Below are positions 55,249 to 62,262 of a stretch of DNA of 64,000 nucleotides, piece after piece. The translations under genes were made by a program, and so were the position numbers. Positions within the stretch are counted from its first letter, which is position 1. Each line of letters starts with the position of its first letter. The notes below the pieces were generated by a model that was given only the letters and a program-made list of their open reading frames with translations, was not told the DNA's origin and did not search any database. This stretch comes from Nitrososphaerota archaeon (lineage in GTDB: Archaea; Thermoproteota; Nitrososphaeria; Nitrososphaerales; Nitrosopumilaceae), in the NCBI GenBank assembly GCA_028866895.1, contig JAGWHF010000001.1, forward strand, positions 124,001-188,000, written 5' to 3'.

Positions 55249-55488
55249 CTAGATTTCCGTAATCTCGGATATGGTTCCCTGGACAGAATCCATCTTTACT
55301 ATTGCCCGCTTGTCGGAAAACCCCAGGGCCACATACCAGTCACCGCCGTCATCATCGTACTTGGTCTCAAGTACCTTGACATCTTCTGCCTTTACTGCGT
55401 ACTTTTGGATTATGCCTGAAACTGCAACGGGGATTGCCTCCTTCTCTGTGGGAAGCCTTCTCTTCATCAGTCCGATTCCCGGGCTCAC
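55249..55488 (-). CDS. small conserved-looking protein of unknown function
   Basis: Not recognised. A 79-residue protein starting with GTG 55488, basic at the N-terminus (MKRRLPTEK), with an alpha-beta core: helix IPVAVSGIIQKY, strand VKVLETKYDDDGGDWYVALGF, then VKMDSVQGTISEI. No membrane segment. It lies one base beyond the DUF59-PqqD stop on the opposite strand. Confidence 0.6.
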   Translation of the reverse strand: MSPGIGLMKRRLPTEKEAIPVAVSGIIQKYAVKAEDVKVLETKYDDDGGDWYVALGFSDKRAIVKMDSVQGTISEITEI

Positions 55489-55647
55489 ATGCTGTCTAAA
55501 GCGGTGAGGTATAATAATTTAGCCGTAAAGATTTTTCTTGAATTCAAAATTTGAAAACTGACGGAGCCAATTGAAAGTGGATAAAACCGCGACTACTGGA
55601 TCGCGGTCTTGGGGCCTCATGATGGGCGGGATGGTCACAGGACAAAA

Positions 55648-55658
55648 TTCTATATATC
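55648..55658 (+). promoter_or_regulatory. TATA box of the membrane protein at 55681
   Basis: TTCTATATATC is centred about 28 nt before GTG 55681. It lies inside the longest open frame (which reaches TTG 55609), so it supports the shorter protein. Confidence 0.6.
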
Positions 55659-55680
55659 ATGGCTGGAGGTATTCTTCATC

Positions 55681-56271
55681 GTGTATCTGTTGAGCAGATT
55701 CTCATCGTCCTTTCTTGCGAGGGTGGACAGGACGGTTGAAGCCTCATCGTTTCTTGCCACTACGGGTACCATGATGATGCTTCTGGGAGGGGTCTGGGAT
55801 TCCATATCGCACGAGCTTAGAATTCCTGACACCTTTTGGACAATACAGCACGAGACAATCTATTCAGGCGCGATGCTCGTGGCGTGTTCTGCCGTAGGGG
55901 CATGCCTGGTACAGAAAAGGGTCAAGAACAGGGTGATGAGGAGGGGAATGGCGATGATAATTGTCGGGGCAGTCCTTCAGCTGGGAGGGGGATATGCGGA
56001 TTACAACTTTCATGAAGTTTACGGCATAGACGGCCTTGTAACTCCGTCGCATCTGACGGTGGAAACAGGCCTGCTCCTCAGCGCTGTCGGGAGTTTTCTG
56101 ACGATCTCAAAATCCGAGAAATGGGTGCTGCGGAGGATGGCACCAATCTCGATGCTGGCCATACTCTTGGCTGCGGCTTGGATCGGATTCAATCTGGTCC
56201 TGCTTGCAGGCTCGGTCGTGCTTTGTGTGCCCGTGTTCCAGCTCTTCTATTCGGGCTGCGCCGTGATGTAG
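55681..56271 (+). CDS. multi-pass membrane protein of unknown function
   Basis: Not recognised. A 196-residue protein with about five hydrophobic helices, for example ATTGTMMMLLGGVW, GAMLVACSAVGACLV, MAMIIVGAVLQLGGG and AILLAAAWIGFNLVLLAGSVV. Conserved-looking histidines occur between helices (WDSISHELR, QHETIYSG, YNFHEVYG, PSHLTVETG), which would sit near one membrane face and could bind metal or heme; this is an inference. GTG 55681 is chosen over TTG 55609 because of the TATA box between them. The 3' end overlaps the convergent gene by 25 bp. Confidence 0.72.
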   Translation: MYLLSRFSSSFLARVDRTVEASSFLATTGTMMMLLGGVWDSISHELRIPDTFWTIQHETIYSGAMLVACSAVGACLVQKRVKNRVMRRGMAMIIVGAVLQLGGGYADYNFHEVYGIDGLVTPSHLTVETGLLLSAVGSFLTISKSEKWVLRRMAPISMLAILLAAAWIGFNLVLLAGSVVLCVPVFQLFYSGCAVM

Positions 56272-56726
56272 CGGCGAAGACGCAGGTAACCAGCAAGGAC
56301 GAGCAGGAAAGCGCCCAGGAAGACAACAGAGAGTGATATGATAAAACCCTCATACTTGGTATCGCCAAACTCGACCGTGAGGGATACCGGCTTTTTGGAC
56401 AGGTTTGTCAGCTCAAGGGCGTACTCACCGCTGTGGTTAAACGTAAAGTAATTGACTGTCTCCTTGTTTGTTATAGTCTTGATTGCAAGGAAGTTCCCCT
56501 GAGGGTCGAGTACCTTGACAAGGACAGAGTTGTCAAAACTTCCGGACGAGATCTCGTAAAAGCCAATCCCCTTGCCTTTTAGCATGACAGACATGCTTTG
56601 GCCGGTCATCCTGTCAAGGCTGAAGGTTTCGGACTGCTTGATCGAGGAAGCAAAGACGGCTCCGGTCCAGATGGCGCCGATTGCTATCATGATTAGTCCT
56701 ATTCTGAATATGGGAAGCCTTTTCAA
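56247..56726 (-). CDS. small two-TM membrane protein, likely paralogue of the 1906-2370 protein
   Basis: Function unknown. A 159-residue protein with an N-terminal helix (FRIGLIMIAIGAIWTGAVF), a beta-rich external domain (including LVKVLDPQGNFLAI and YFTFNHSGEYALELTN) and a C-terminal helix (FIISLSVVFLGAFLLVLAGYL) followed by an Arg-rich tail. The middle resembles a small jelly-roll/GOLD-like domain that presents a carbohydrate- or peptide-binding face. TTG 56726 is used: an AGATACCTTAA box lies about 26 nt upstream. The frame is open to 56885, but that part looks non-coding. Confidence 0.7.
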   Translation of the reverse strand: MKRLPIFRIGLIMIAIGAIWTGAVFASSIKQSETFSLDRMTGQSMSVMLKGKGIGFYEISSGSFDNSVLVKVLDPQGNFLAIKTITNKETVNYFTFNHSGEYALELTNLSKKPVSLTVEFGDTKYEGFIISLSVVFLGAFLLVLAGYLRLRRYITAQPE

Positions 56727-56904
56727 CACTACGTGTTGACTGCGCTTAAGGTATCTATCTATTTCTGAGGATGGGAGTAATGTCGTGCCAGTATGCTGGC
56801 AGACCAAGGCGATTAGAGGATGGGGGGAATAAGACAGAACAGCCCTACCACCTGACATGGGGACAAGGGTCTGATAGGGGAACATGAACTCGAATCATGG
56901 GATT

Positions 56905-57111
56905 TTATTTTTCCTGTTTGAAAACGCGTCTGGAATTGGATCCTGAACGCTGTCGTTTTTTGGGTCTTTTTTCATACCTGTCAAGCAGCATATCTACAAA
57001 CCTGCTAGTATACATGGTGCGGTCATTGACCTTGGCCCTTCGTACCGCCTTTAGTATTCGTTCGTAAGTCTCACTTCGCAGGGTAAGCGTACTATATTCT
57101 CCACGGGGCAA
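56905..57111 (-). CDS. small ribbon-helix-helix-like DNA-binding protein
   Basis: A 68-residue basic protein. EYSTLTLRSETYERILKAVRR could be the beta-strand and first helix of an RHH (MetJ/Arc) fold, and TMYTSRFVDMLLDRYEK the second helix. The tail is very basic (KRPKKRQRSGSNSRR). Start is TTG 57111. Such proteins are small repressors; target unknown. Confidence 0.62.
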   Translation of the reverse strand: MPRGEYSTLTLRSETYERILKAVRRAKVNDRTMYTSRFVDMLLDRYEKRPKKRQRSGSNSRRVFKQEK

Positions 57112-57457
57112 TAAAGAACGATTTAGGGTACGGCTGATAAGCTGTTGGTATGTTTGTTCCGGAAATATGTTACATATTTTTCTACTGGATGGGAACGCCG
57201 CAAATTCAGCAACCCTTGATAGGATAGTCCGGTAATCTAGGTGTATCAGGGATTCCCCCCCGAGTCCAAAGCTCTTGAATTTGCAACTTGGGATGAGGAA
57301 GGCGGGATCATGGCCTTTCTAAAAATCGTGACGATATGCCATCATTTTAGACACTGCTTGTTGCCTGTGCAGACGACCTTTGAAATCTTGTCACAAACAG
57401 GATCTCTGTGCATCATTGGAAGACAACCATGTGGCACCGCATCCCGTCCTTCATACC
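57112..57457. other. intergenic region; no supported gene except one short Cys-rich frame
   Basis: No long coding frame looks real here; the plus-strand frame 57241-57561 runs into the TPR gene and has an atypical composition. On the minus strand, ATG 57416 opens a 24-residue frame ending at 57342 with three cysteines (DPVCDKISKVVCTGNKQC), which could extend upstream to GTG 57437 with a fourth. It lies just downstream of the TPR gene. It may be a small protein or chance. Confidence 0.4.
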
Positions 57458-57709
57458 TTACCTTGTCAAAGCCTTCTCATAGCAGCGTACTGCTTCGTCC
57501 TTGCGCAGGAGCCTCTGCAGGGCAAGCCCCTTCCAGACAAGCGCCACCTTGGAGGGGCTGATCTCGATTATCTGGTCGTAACACTTTATCGCATCCTCAT
57601 ACCTTTCTGCAAGGTAGAGAAAAAGCCCCTCGTCATAGAGCTGGTCCATCTCCTCGTCTCTGAAACCTTCGTTTTCACTTTGCAATATTCTTTCCTGCAT
57701 GGCAACCAA
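57458..57709 (-). CDS. small TPR protein
   Basis: An 83-residue protein with a tetratricopeptide pair: ERYEDAIKCYDQIIEISPSK, then a second helix pair VWKGLALQRLLRKDEAVRCYEKAL. It is truncated relative to longer TPR proteins, as many archaeal ones are. A TTATAAAAGG box on the minus strand (about 57728-57737) is about 24 nt before TTG 57709 and about 33 nt before ATG 57700; either could be the start. Protein-binding role; partner unknown. Confidence 0.72.
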   Translation of the reverse strand: MVAMQERILQSENEGFRDEEMDQLYDEGLFLYLAERYEDAIKCYDQIIEISPSKVALVWKGLALQRLLRKDEAVRCYEKALTR

Positions 57710-57817
57710 GATATCGTCGACGATCCTTTTATAACGGCCTCAAATTTTTTCTTAAAGATTACTCACTAAATTTTTACCAGGGTTTTGAGAATCTAGGAGT
57801 CATACTTACAGTTAGTA

Positions 57818-57892
57818 AGGGCCCGGAGGGATTCGAACCCTCGACCTGGTGGTCCGAAGCCACCCGCACTATCCTGGCTATGCAACGGGTCC
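57818..57892 (-). tRNA. tRNA-Arg (anticodon TCG)
   Basis: A 75-nt tRNA on the minus strand. The anticodon stem GGTGG/CCACC surrounds loop CTTCGGA, giving TCG for CGA. T-arm GAGGG-TTCGAAT-CCCTC and D-arm GCAT..GTGC are regular. The acceptor stem is GGACCCG with CGGGCCC: pair 3-70 is A-C, a mismatch, and the discriminator is T. CCA is not encoded. No intron. Confidence 0.92.
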
Positions 57893-57910
57893 AATCAAGT
57901 TAGAATTTCA

Positions 57911-57994
57911 GGGGCTAAATATCTGTCTGGATCGGGGAAGCGTGAAAACTCGCCCGTTTGAAAGTATTATACGGGGCTAGGTATCTGTCTAGAT
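57911..57994. repeat. 22-bp imperfect direct repeat between tRNA-Arg and the aminotransferase gene
   Basis: GGGGCTAAATATCTGTCTGGAT (57911-57932) recurs as GGGGCTAGGTATCTGTCTAGAT (57973-57994), 3 mismatches, 62 bp apart. The first copy holds the tRNA-Arg TATA region on the minus strand; the second lies just before the aminotransferase start at 57997, over its expected transcription start, so it could be an operator. Confidence 0.6.
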
Positions 57995-57996
57995 AA

Positions 57997-59169
57997 TTGA
58001 AAATTTCACAGAGGGTGGCGGGAGTTGAGTACGCCATACGAGACATTGCGCTTGAAGCACGCAAGCTTCAGAGGCAGGGAAGGGAGGTCACCTACCTTAA
58101 CATCGGGGATCCAATACAGTACGGCTTCCAGCCTCCAGAGAACGTAAAGGAGGCACTAGTAAAGGCCGTGAGGGAGGGGCAGAACTATTATGCTGTTTCA
58201 GAGGGCCTGCCGGAGCTGCGCGAAGAAATAGCACGAAAGGAGAAGAGAAAGGGTCTGGATGTTACAAGCGACGACGTCCTAGTTACAAATGGCGTCTCTG
58301 AGGCGCTCGAAATGATTACAGCCTCAATCGTGGAGCCGGGTGACGAGGTGCTGATACCGGGTCCGTACTACCCTCCCTATGCGTCGTACGTCAGGCTGTT
58401 TGGCGGTACGCCAGTCGAATTCTCGGTAGACCTGCACAACTCTACGCCAGACCTGGAGGACATACGCAAAAAGATCACGCCCAAGACTGTCGCAATATGC
58501 CTCATCAGCCCAAATAATCCTACCGGTGCAGTCTTTAGCGAAAAATCGCTAAAGGACCTGGTTGATATTGCAAACGAGCACGATCTTTACATCATCTGCG
58601 ATGAGATTTACGACCAGATAATCTTTGACGAAAAATTCGTGGGGATCGGAAAGGTTTCCGGAGATTCTCCGGTCATACTACTCAACGGGTTCTCAAAAGT
58701 CCACCTCATGTCGGGATGGAGAATTGGCTACATCTCATTTAACCAGTCAAGTAAGCTGGAACTGCTAAGGGAAAACGTGCCCAAGCTTGCAAGGGTGCGG
58801 ATTGCCACGAACTTGCCCGTGCAGTATGCCGCATTGGAATCTCTCAAGGGGCCGCAAAACTATGTCGGAAAGTTCGTGTCCGACCTGAGGCGGAGGAGGG
58901 ACTATACCATCAAGAGACTTAACGGTATGGCCGGACTGAGTTGTTCAAACCCAAAGGGGGCCTTCTACGCCTTCCCGAAAATCGAGAACAACAGATTTGG
59001 TTCCGACAAGGAGTTTGTCCTCGAGCTGCTCAAATCAACCGGCGTCCTCGCCGTACACGGGTCTGGATTCGGGACCCAGTACGGCAGCGGTCATTTCAGG
59101 ATAGTGTTCCTGCCTGACATACCTGTGCTGGAAGGAGCCTTGGACAGGATTGAAAAGTTCATGGGCTAG
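57997..59169 (+). CDS. class I/II aminotransferase, alanine/aspartate type
   Basis: A 390-residue fold-type I PLP aminotransferase. It contains YLNIGDPIQYGFQPP (substrate side), ISPNNPTGAV, CDEIYDQIIFDE, the Schiff-base Lys in NGFSKVHLMSGWRIGY, and FRIVFLPD with the substrate-binding Arg. It is related to archaeal alanine/aspartate aminotransferases (AlaA-like); exact substrate not settled. Start is TTG 57997 behind an AAGTATTATA box and a 22-bp repeat. It converges with the PPOX-family gene, overlapping by 4 bp. Confidence 0.92.
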   Translation: MKISQRVAGVEYAIRDIALEARKLQRQGREVTYLNIGDPIQYGFQPPENVKEALVKAVREGQNYYAVSEGLPELREEIARKEKRKGLDVTSDDVLVTNGVSEALEMITASIVEPGDEVLIPGPYYPPYASYVRLFGGTPVEFSVDLHNSTPDLEDIRKKITPKTVAICLISPNNPTGAVFSEKSLKDLVDIANEHDLYIICDEIYDQIIFDEKFVGIGKVSGDSPVILLNGFSKVHLMSGWRIGYISFNQSSKLELLRENVPKLARVRIATNLPVQYAALESLKGPQNYVGKFVSDLRRRRDYTIKRLNGMAGLSCSNPKGAFYAFPKIENNRFGSDKEFVLELLKSTGVLAVHGSGFGTQYGSGHFRIVFLPDIPVLEGALDRIEKFMG

Positions 59170-59564
59170 TATTTCCAGCTTGCTGTCTTCTCTGGCACTA
59201 TCTCGATGATGCAGTCGGTGTCCTTCAGCAGCTCTTGCGCGGACTTGTTTTTCAGGCTCTTGAAATACCTGAGGAGTATTTTTTTGGAGATTTCCCCTAC
59301 TCGGACTTTATCCCGGATGAGCTTGGCCCTGCCAGTTCCAGCCACGCCAAAAATTTCGGGCGAATTTATTCCTACGTCGACGCAGAAGGAAACCCTCGAA
59401 TTGAGCATGATGTTTCTTGCCTTTGCCGTCCTGGTGTTTGTACCAACATAAAATTTCTTTGCGGTGTAGAGATACCATACAGGTACTATGTGGGGGGTAC
59501 CGGCGGGGTCAACCGTGGCAATCCTCAAAATTTTCTGTGACCGGATGAATTCCTCATCCTTCAT
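59166..59564 (-). CDS. pyridoxamine 5'-phosphate oxidase-fold (PPOX) protein
   Basis: A 132-residue split-barrel flavin-binding protein. RIATVDPAGTPHIVPVWYLY is the typical PPOX opening and VGTNTRTAKARNI the phosphate-binding loop; both FMN and F420-dependent families share them. Its start (ATG 59564) overlaps the small membrane-protein gene by 11 bp, so the two are co-transcribed. The physiological cofactor and substrate are not clear. Confidence 0.85.
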   Translation of the reverse strand: MKDEEFIRSQKILRIATVDPAGTPHIVPVWYLYTAKKFYVGTNTRTAKARNIMLNSRVSFCVDVGINSPEIFGVAGTGRAKLIRDKVRVGEISKKILLRYFKSLKNKSAQELLKDTDCIIEIVPEKTASWKY

Positions 59565-59778
59565 AACGGCCTTCCCTCAGACCGAGTATTATGAGGAACC
59601 CTCCGAATCCGATTACTGCCATGGATATCTTCTCCGTCGTCAGCTCGTGGGAGGTGAAAAAGTCCGACACGAAACCCGGACCGAAGATCAGCAGGTCCCT
59701 TATGATGGGAATTACCGCGACAACAATAAAGAGGATACCCATTGCCGTAAACCAGTTCTTTTTAGGGCTGTGAGCCAT
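59554..59778 (-). CDS. small two-helix membrane protein
   Basis: Not recognised. A 74-residue protein with two hydrophobic helices (AMGILFIVVAVIPIIRDLLI and AVIGFGGFLIILGL) joined by a hydrophilic loop, and a basic/acidic tail. ATG 59778 lies about 25 nt from a GATAATTTAAT box, so it heads the two-gene unit with the PPOX protein. Confidence 0.72.
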   Translation of the reverse strand: MAHSPKKNWFTAMGILFIVVAVIPIIRDLLIFGPGFVSDFFTSHELTTEKISMAVIGFGGFLIILGLREGRYEG

Positions 59779-59800
59779 TCCTATCTGTTGTAACTGCCGA

Positions 59801-60472
59801 TTAAATTATCTTTATCCCCGGATTTTTCATCTTGTTTCTTATCATCGCATTGATGAGGATTGGGGTGGCGCTCTCTGCAAGATATGATAGGGATCCGGGC
59901 CCGAGCTGTATGGGGCGCAGGTTCTTTATCTCCCGTATAAGGCCGTTTACCGTCTCCATCGGTTTTTCGCCATCGCCGCAGACAAATATGTCCGAATCGA
60001 GGACGAGTTTTGTATCTATCAGCTTCTTCTCTGATATTGTATGGAATGCAGAGACAAGATTGGTCTTTATCTTCATGTACTTTTGTACAAGTTCAAACGC
60101 GGAGGGTTTCCCTTCCCTGAAGGAGATCAGCTCAAAGCCGGCGCTGGTCTTCGTCAGAGGAACTATGGGACAAATCACAATGCAGCTCTCTTTGACATAT
60201 GGGAGCAGCTGGGAGCATATCGAGTCTATGTTCTCGTATGGAATCGAGAGAACAAGGACGTCGCTATCTTTTGCAGCGGAAAGGTTGTCAACGCCCGTTA
60301 TCTTTCCTTTGGCAGGCAAATGCTCGCTTTCTGCACTTGAAATGTATTCTAAAGCCGCCTCTCTGGCTTTTTGGGCGTCCCTTGAACCTATCAGGATGTC
60401 GTGGTTGGCGCACCACCTGAGGGCAAATCCCTTTCCCATGCCACCTGTCCCGCCTATGATGCCGATCTTCAT
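59801..60472 (-). CDS. F420H2:NADP oxidoreductase-like protein
   Basis: Exchanges hydride between coenzyme F420 and NADP. The 223-residue protein begins KIGIIGGTGGMGKGFALRW, with the NADP loop and GSRDAQKA phosphate-binding segment, then DVLVLSIPYENI, and SAFHTISEKKL, which contacts the deazaflavin in this family. ATG 60472 is used: the AGATAATAATAAG box is centred about 27 nt upstream, while 60490 lies too close to it. It shares this AT-rich region with the divergent gene at 60534. Confidence 0.88.
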   Translation of the reverse strand: MKIGIIGGTGGMGKGFALRWCANHDILIGSRDAQKAREAALEYISSAESEHLPAKGKITGVDNLSAAKDSDVLVLSIPYENIDSICSQLLPYVKESCIVICPIVPLTKTSAGFELISFREGKPSAFELVQKYMKIKTNLVSAFHTISEKKLIDTKLVLDSDIFVCGDGEKPMETVNGLIREIKNLRPIQLGPGSLSYLAESATPILINAMIRNKMKNPGIKII

Positions 60473-60533
60473 GATGTTGTGCTCGGACAATCTTATTATT
60501 ATCTTTACTCAACAAGTGGTTTCAGAATAGACA

Positions 60534-61148
60534 TTGTTTCTTTTTTTGCGGCACGGGCAGGCAAGAAATAATGTGGAAAGGATTCTTGCAGGCCGTGCAA
60601 AGGGATACCCACTCACTGACCTGGGTGTGTCACAGGCCGAAAGGATTGCCGGCTTTCTGGAGCCGTTCCGCCTGTCTGCGATATACTCGAGTCCTGTCGA
60701 GAGGGCGGAGCAAACTGCCTGCATAGTGGCACGGAGGCTGGGAATCAAGTATGAAATTGACGAGAGGCTGACTGAGATCGACATGGGCTCGCTATCCGGA
60801 ATGCCATACGAGGAGATGTTTGCAAGGCATGGCAATATCTTCCTCAAGTTCTACGAAGGGCATCCGGTTATAGAACAGAACGGGATAGAGACGTTTGAAA
60901 GCATAAAGAGAAGGGTCATGGATTTGGTGGAACAGTCACTACGCCGGCATGGCGGGGAGGACGTCCTGTTTGTAACCCACATGGATCCCATCAAATCTCT
61001 ACTTTCCACCGTTATGCAACTGGGCCCGGAGCCGCTCTACGAGCTTGTGATTAGGAACGCATCCCTCACAATGTTCAAAAAGGATCAGGGAAACCTCTCC
61101 GTGCTGTCAATCAACTCGATGACCCCAGACCGTTATCTGCAAGAATGA
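60534..61148 (+). CDS. histidine phosphatase superfamily protein
   Basis: A 204-residue phosphatase/mutase of the phosphoglycerate-mutase-like group. The catalytic His lies in FLRHGQARNN, and the second His in VLFVTHMDPIK. AIYSSPVERAEQTA and the acid near ERLTEIDMGSLSG are conserved. Such proteins dephosphorylate sugars, nucleotides or cobalamin precursors. Start is TTG 60534. Confidence 0.9.
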   Translation: MFLFLRHGQARNNVERILAGRAKGYPLTDLGVSQAERIAGFLEPFRLSAIYSSPVERAEQTACIVARRLGIKYEIDERLTEIDMGSLSGMPYEEMFARHGNIFLKFYEGHPVIEQNGIETFESIKRRVMDLVEQSLRRHGGEDVLFVTHMDPIKSLLSTVMQLGPEPLYELVIRNASLTMFKKDQGNLSVLSINSMTPDRYLQE

Positions 61149-61198
61149 ATGTGCAATAATTATTTTTCACGCCGTAAAAATCGTCCCGTTTTACCAAT

Positions 61199-62257
61199 GT
61201 GGATGGATTTGTGCAGCAGAACCAATATCTATGGGGACGAATCAACACGAATGGATTGAAATTATTTGCGGCCGGCCTCGTGCTTTTTGTCATGGCGGGA
61301 AGTTTTTTCTCGCAGGCACACGCGCTAACATTCCCTCTCCAGTTGTTTACCGACTCGCAGGTGTATTCGGAGGGACAGCCTCTTCTTGTTTATGGCAAGA
61401 CTGCATCTGCAAACGAAACGGTAATCCTCAGACTTTTTGCCCCTGACGGGACAATCAAGCAGTTCAACCAAATCCAGTCCGACAGTCAGGGAAACTTTGA
61501 CCAGATATTGATAAGGTGGCCAAATGCGACAACGAATTACCCCTACGGAACCTATTCCGTGGAGGGAATTCTTCCAAAGGAGTCCGGATATTCCCAGAAG
61601 GTTGACATAGAATTTGCCGCCTCATCATCGATAACTCAGGTGAAAATTCAGAGGAACCTGGTGGTATCGGTGTACGCGCCGCAAACGGCTGCAATCAACC
61701 AGACATTCAGGCTGTTCGTGCAAGTCACAAGCGATGGTCTGCTTGTGCCGGGGGATCCTACAAAGCTACTTGCCAATTCCTATGTGCACGAGCCTGACGG
61801 CAAAAACGTAATCCTAACAAACTCCTTTAGCACGCTCAATCAGGGACTTTACTACGTAGATTTCACCCCAAAGCAGGAAGGCACATACATCTTTGTCATA
61901 ATAGCGCTAAGCCAGGGGACAGAGGCCAATGGGTCGGTGGCCACCCTGGTGCAAAAGCAGAGCATAGAGGGAATCTCCAACCAAATCTTGCGGTTGAACA
62001 ACGTGCTTGAGACCACGTCGAACGAGCTGGACAAGATGAAGGCCGAAGTACAGAACTTCGGGTACGTACTTAACACCAGCCAGCATTCCATACTGAATGC
62101 AAACGAGAACATGAATGCCACGGTCACGTCCATGTCCCAATCTGTGCAGAACCTCGAGTCCGCCTCGGGACAGATTAACTCGCTGTTCCTGCCCGTCGTC
62201 GCACTGATTGCCGTGATCATTGCACTGCAGATAACAATTCTTGCAAGGCGAAGATAA
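61199..62257 (+). CDS. exported membrane-anchored protein with beta-sandwich repeats
   Basis: Function unknown. The 352-residue protein has an N-terminal hydrophobic segment (about residues 20-42, ending SQAHA as a signal peptidase-like site), two tandem beta-sandwich regions (about 43-150 and 155-255), a heptad-rich coiled-coil-like stretch (about 262-325), and a C-terminal transmembrane helix with an Arg-rich end. This is a cell-surface protein, perhaps a stalk. Start is GTG 61199. The subtilase gene begins 5 bp later, so the two probably work together. Confidence 0.78.
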   Translation: MDGFVQQNQYLWGRINTNGLKLFAAGLVLFVMAGSFFSQAHALTFPLQLFTDSQVYSEGQPLLVYGKTASANETVILRLFAPDGTIKQFNQIQSDSQGNFDQILIRWPNATTNYPYGTYSVEGILPKESGYSQKVDIEFAASSSITQVKIQRNLVVSVYAPQTAAINQTFRLFVQVTSDGLLVPGDPTKLLANSYVHEPDGKNVILTNSFSTLNQGLYYVDFTPKQEGTYIFVIIALSQGTEANGSVATLVQKQSIEGISNQILRLNNVLETTSNELDKMKAEVQNFGYVLNTSQHSILNANENMNATVTSMSQSVQNLESASGQINSLFLPVVALIAVIIALQITILARRR

Positions 62258-62262
62258 CGATC

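Noticed and set aside
57241-57561. Plus-strand frame of 106 residues overlapping the TPR gene
   Set aside because: It runs antisense through a TPR repeat and has no recognisable domain or promoter.
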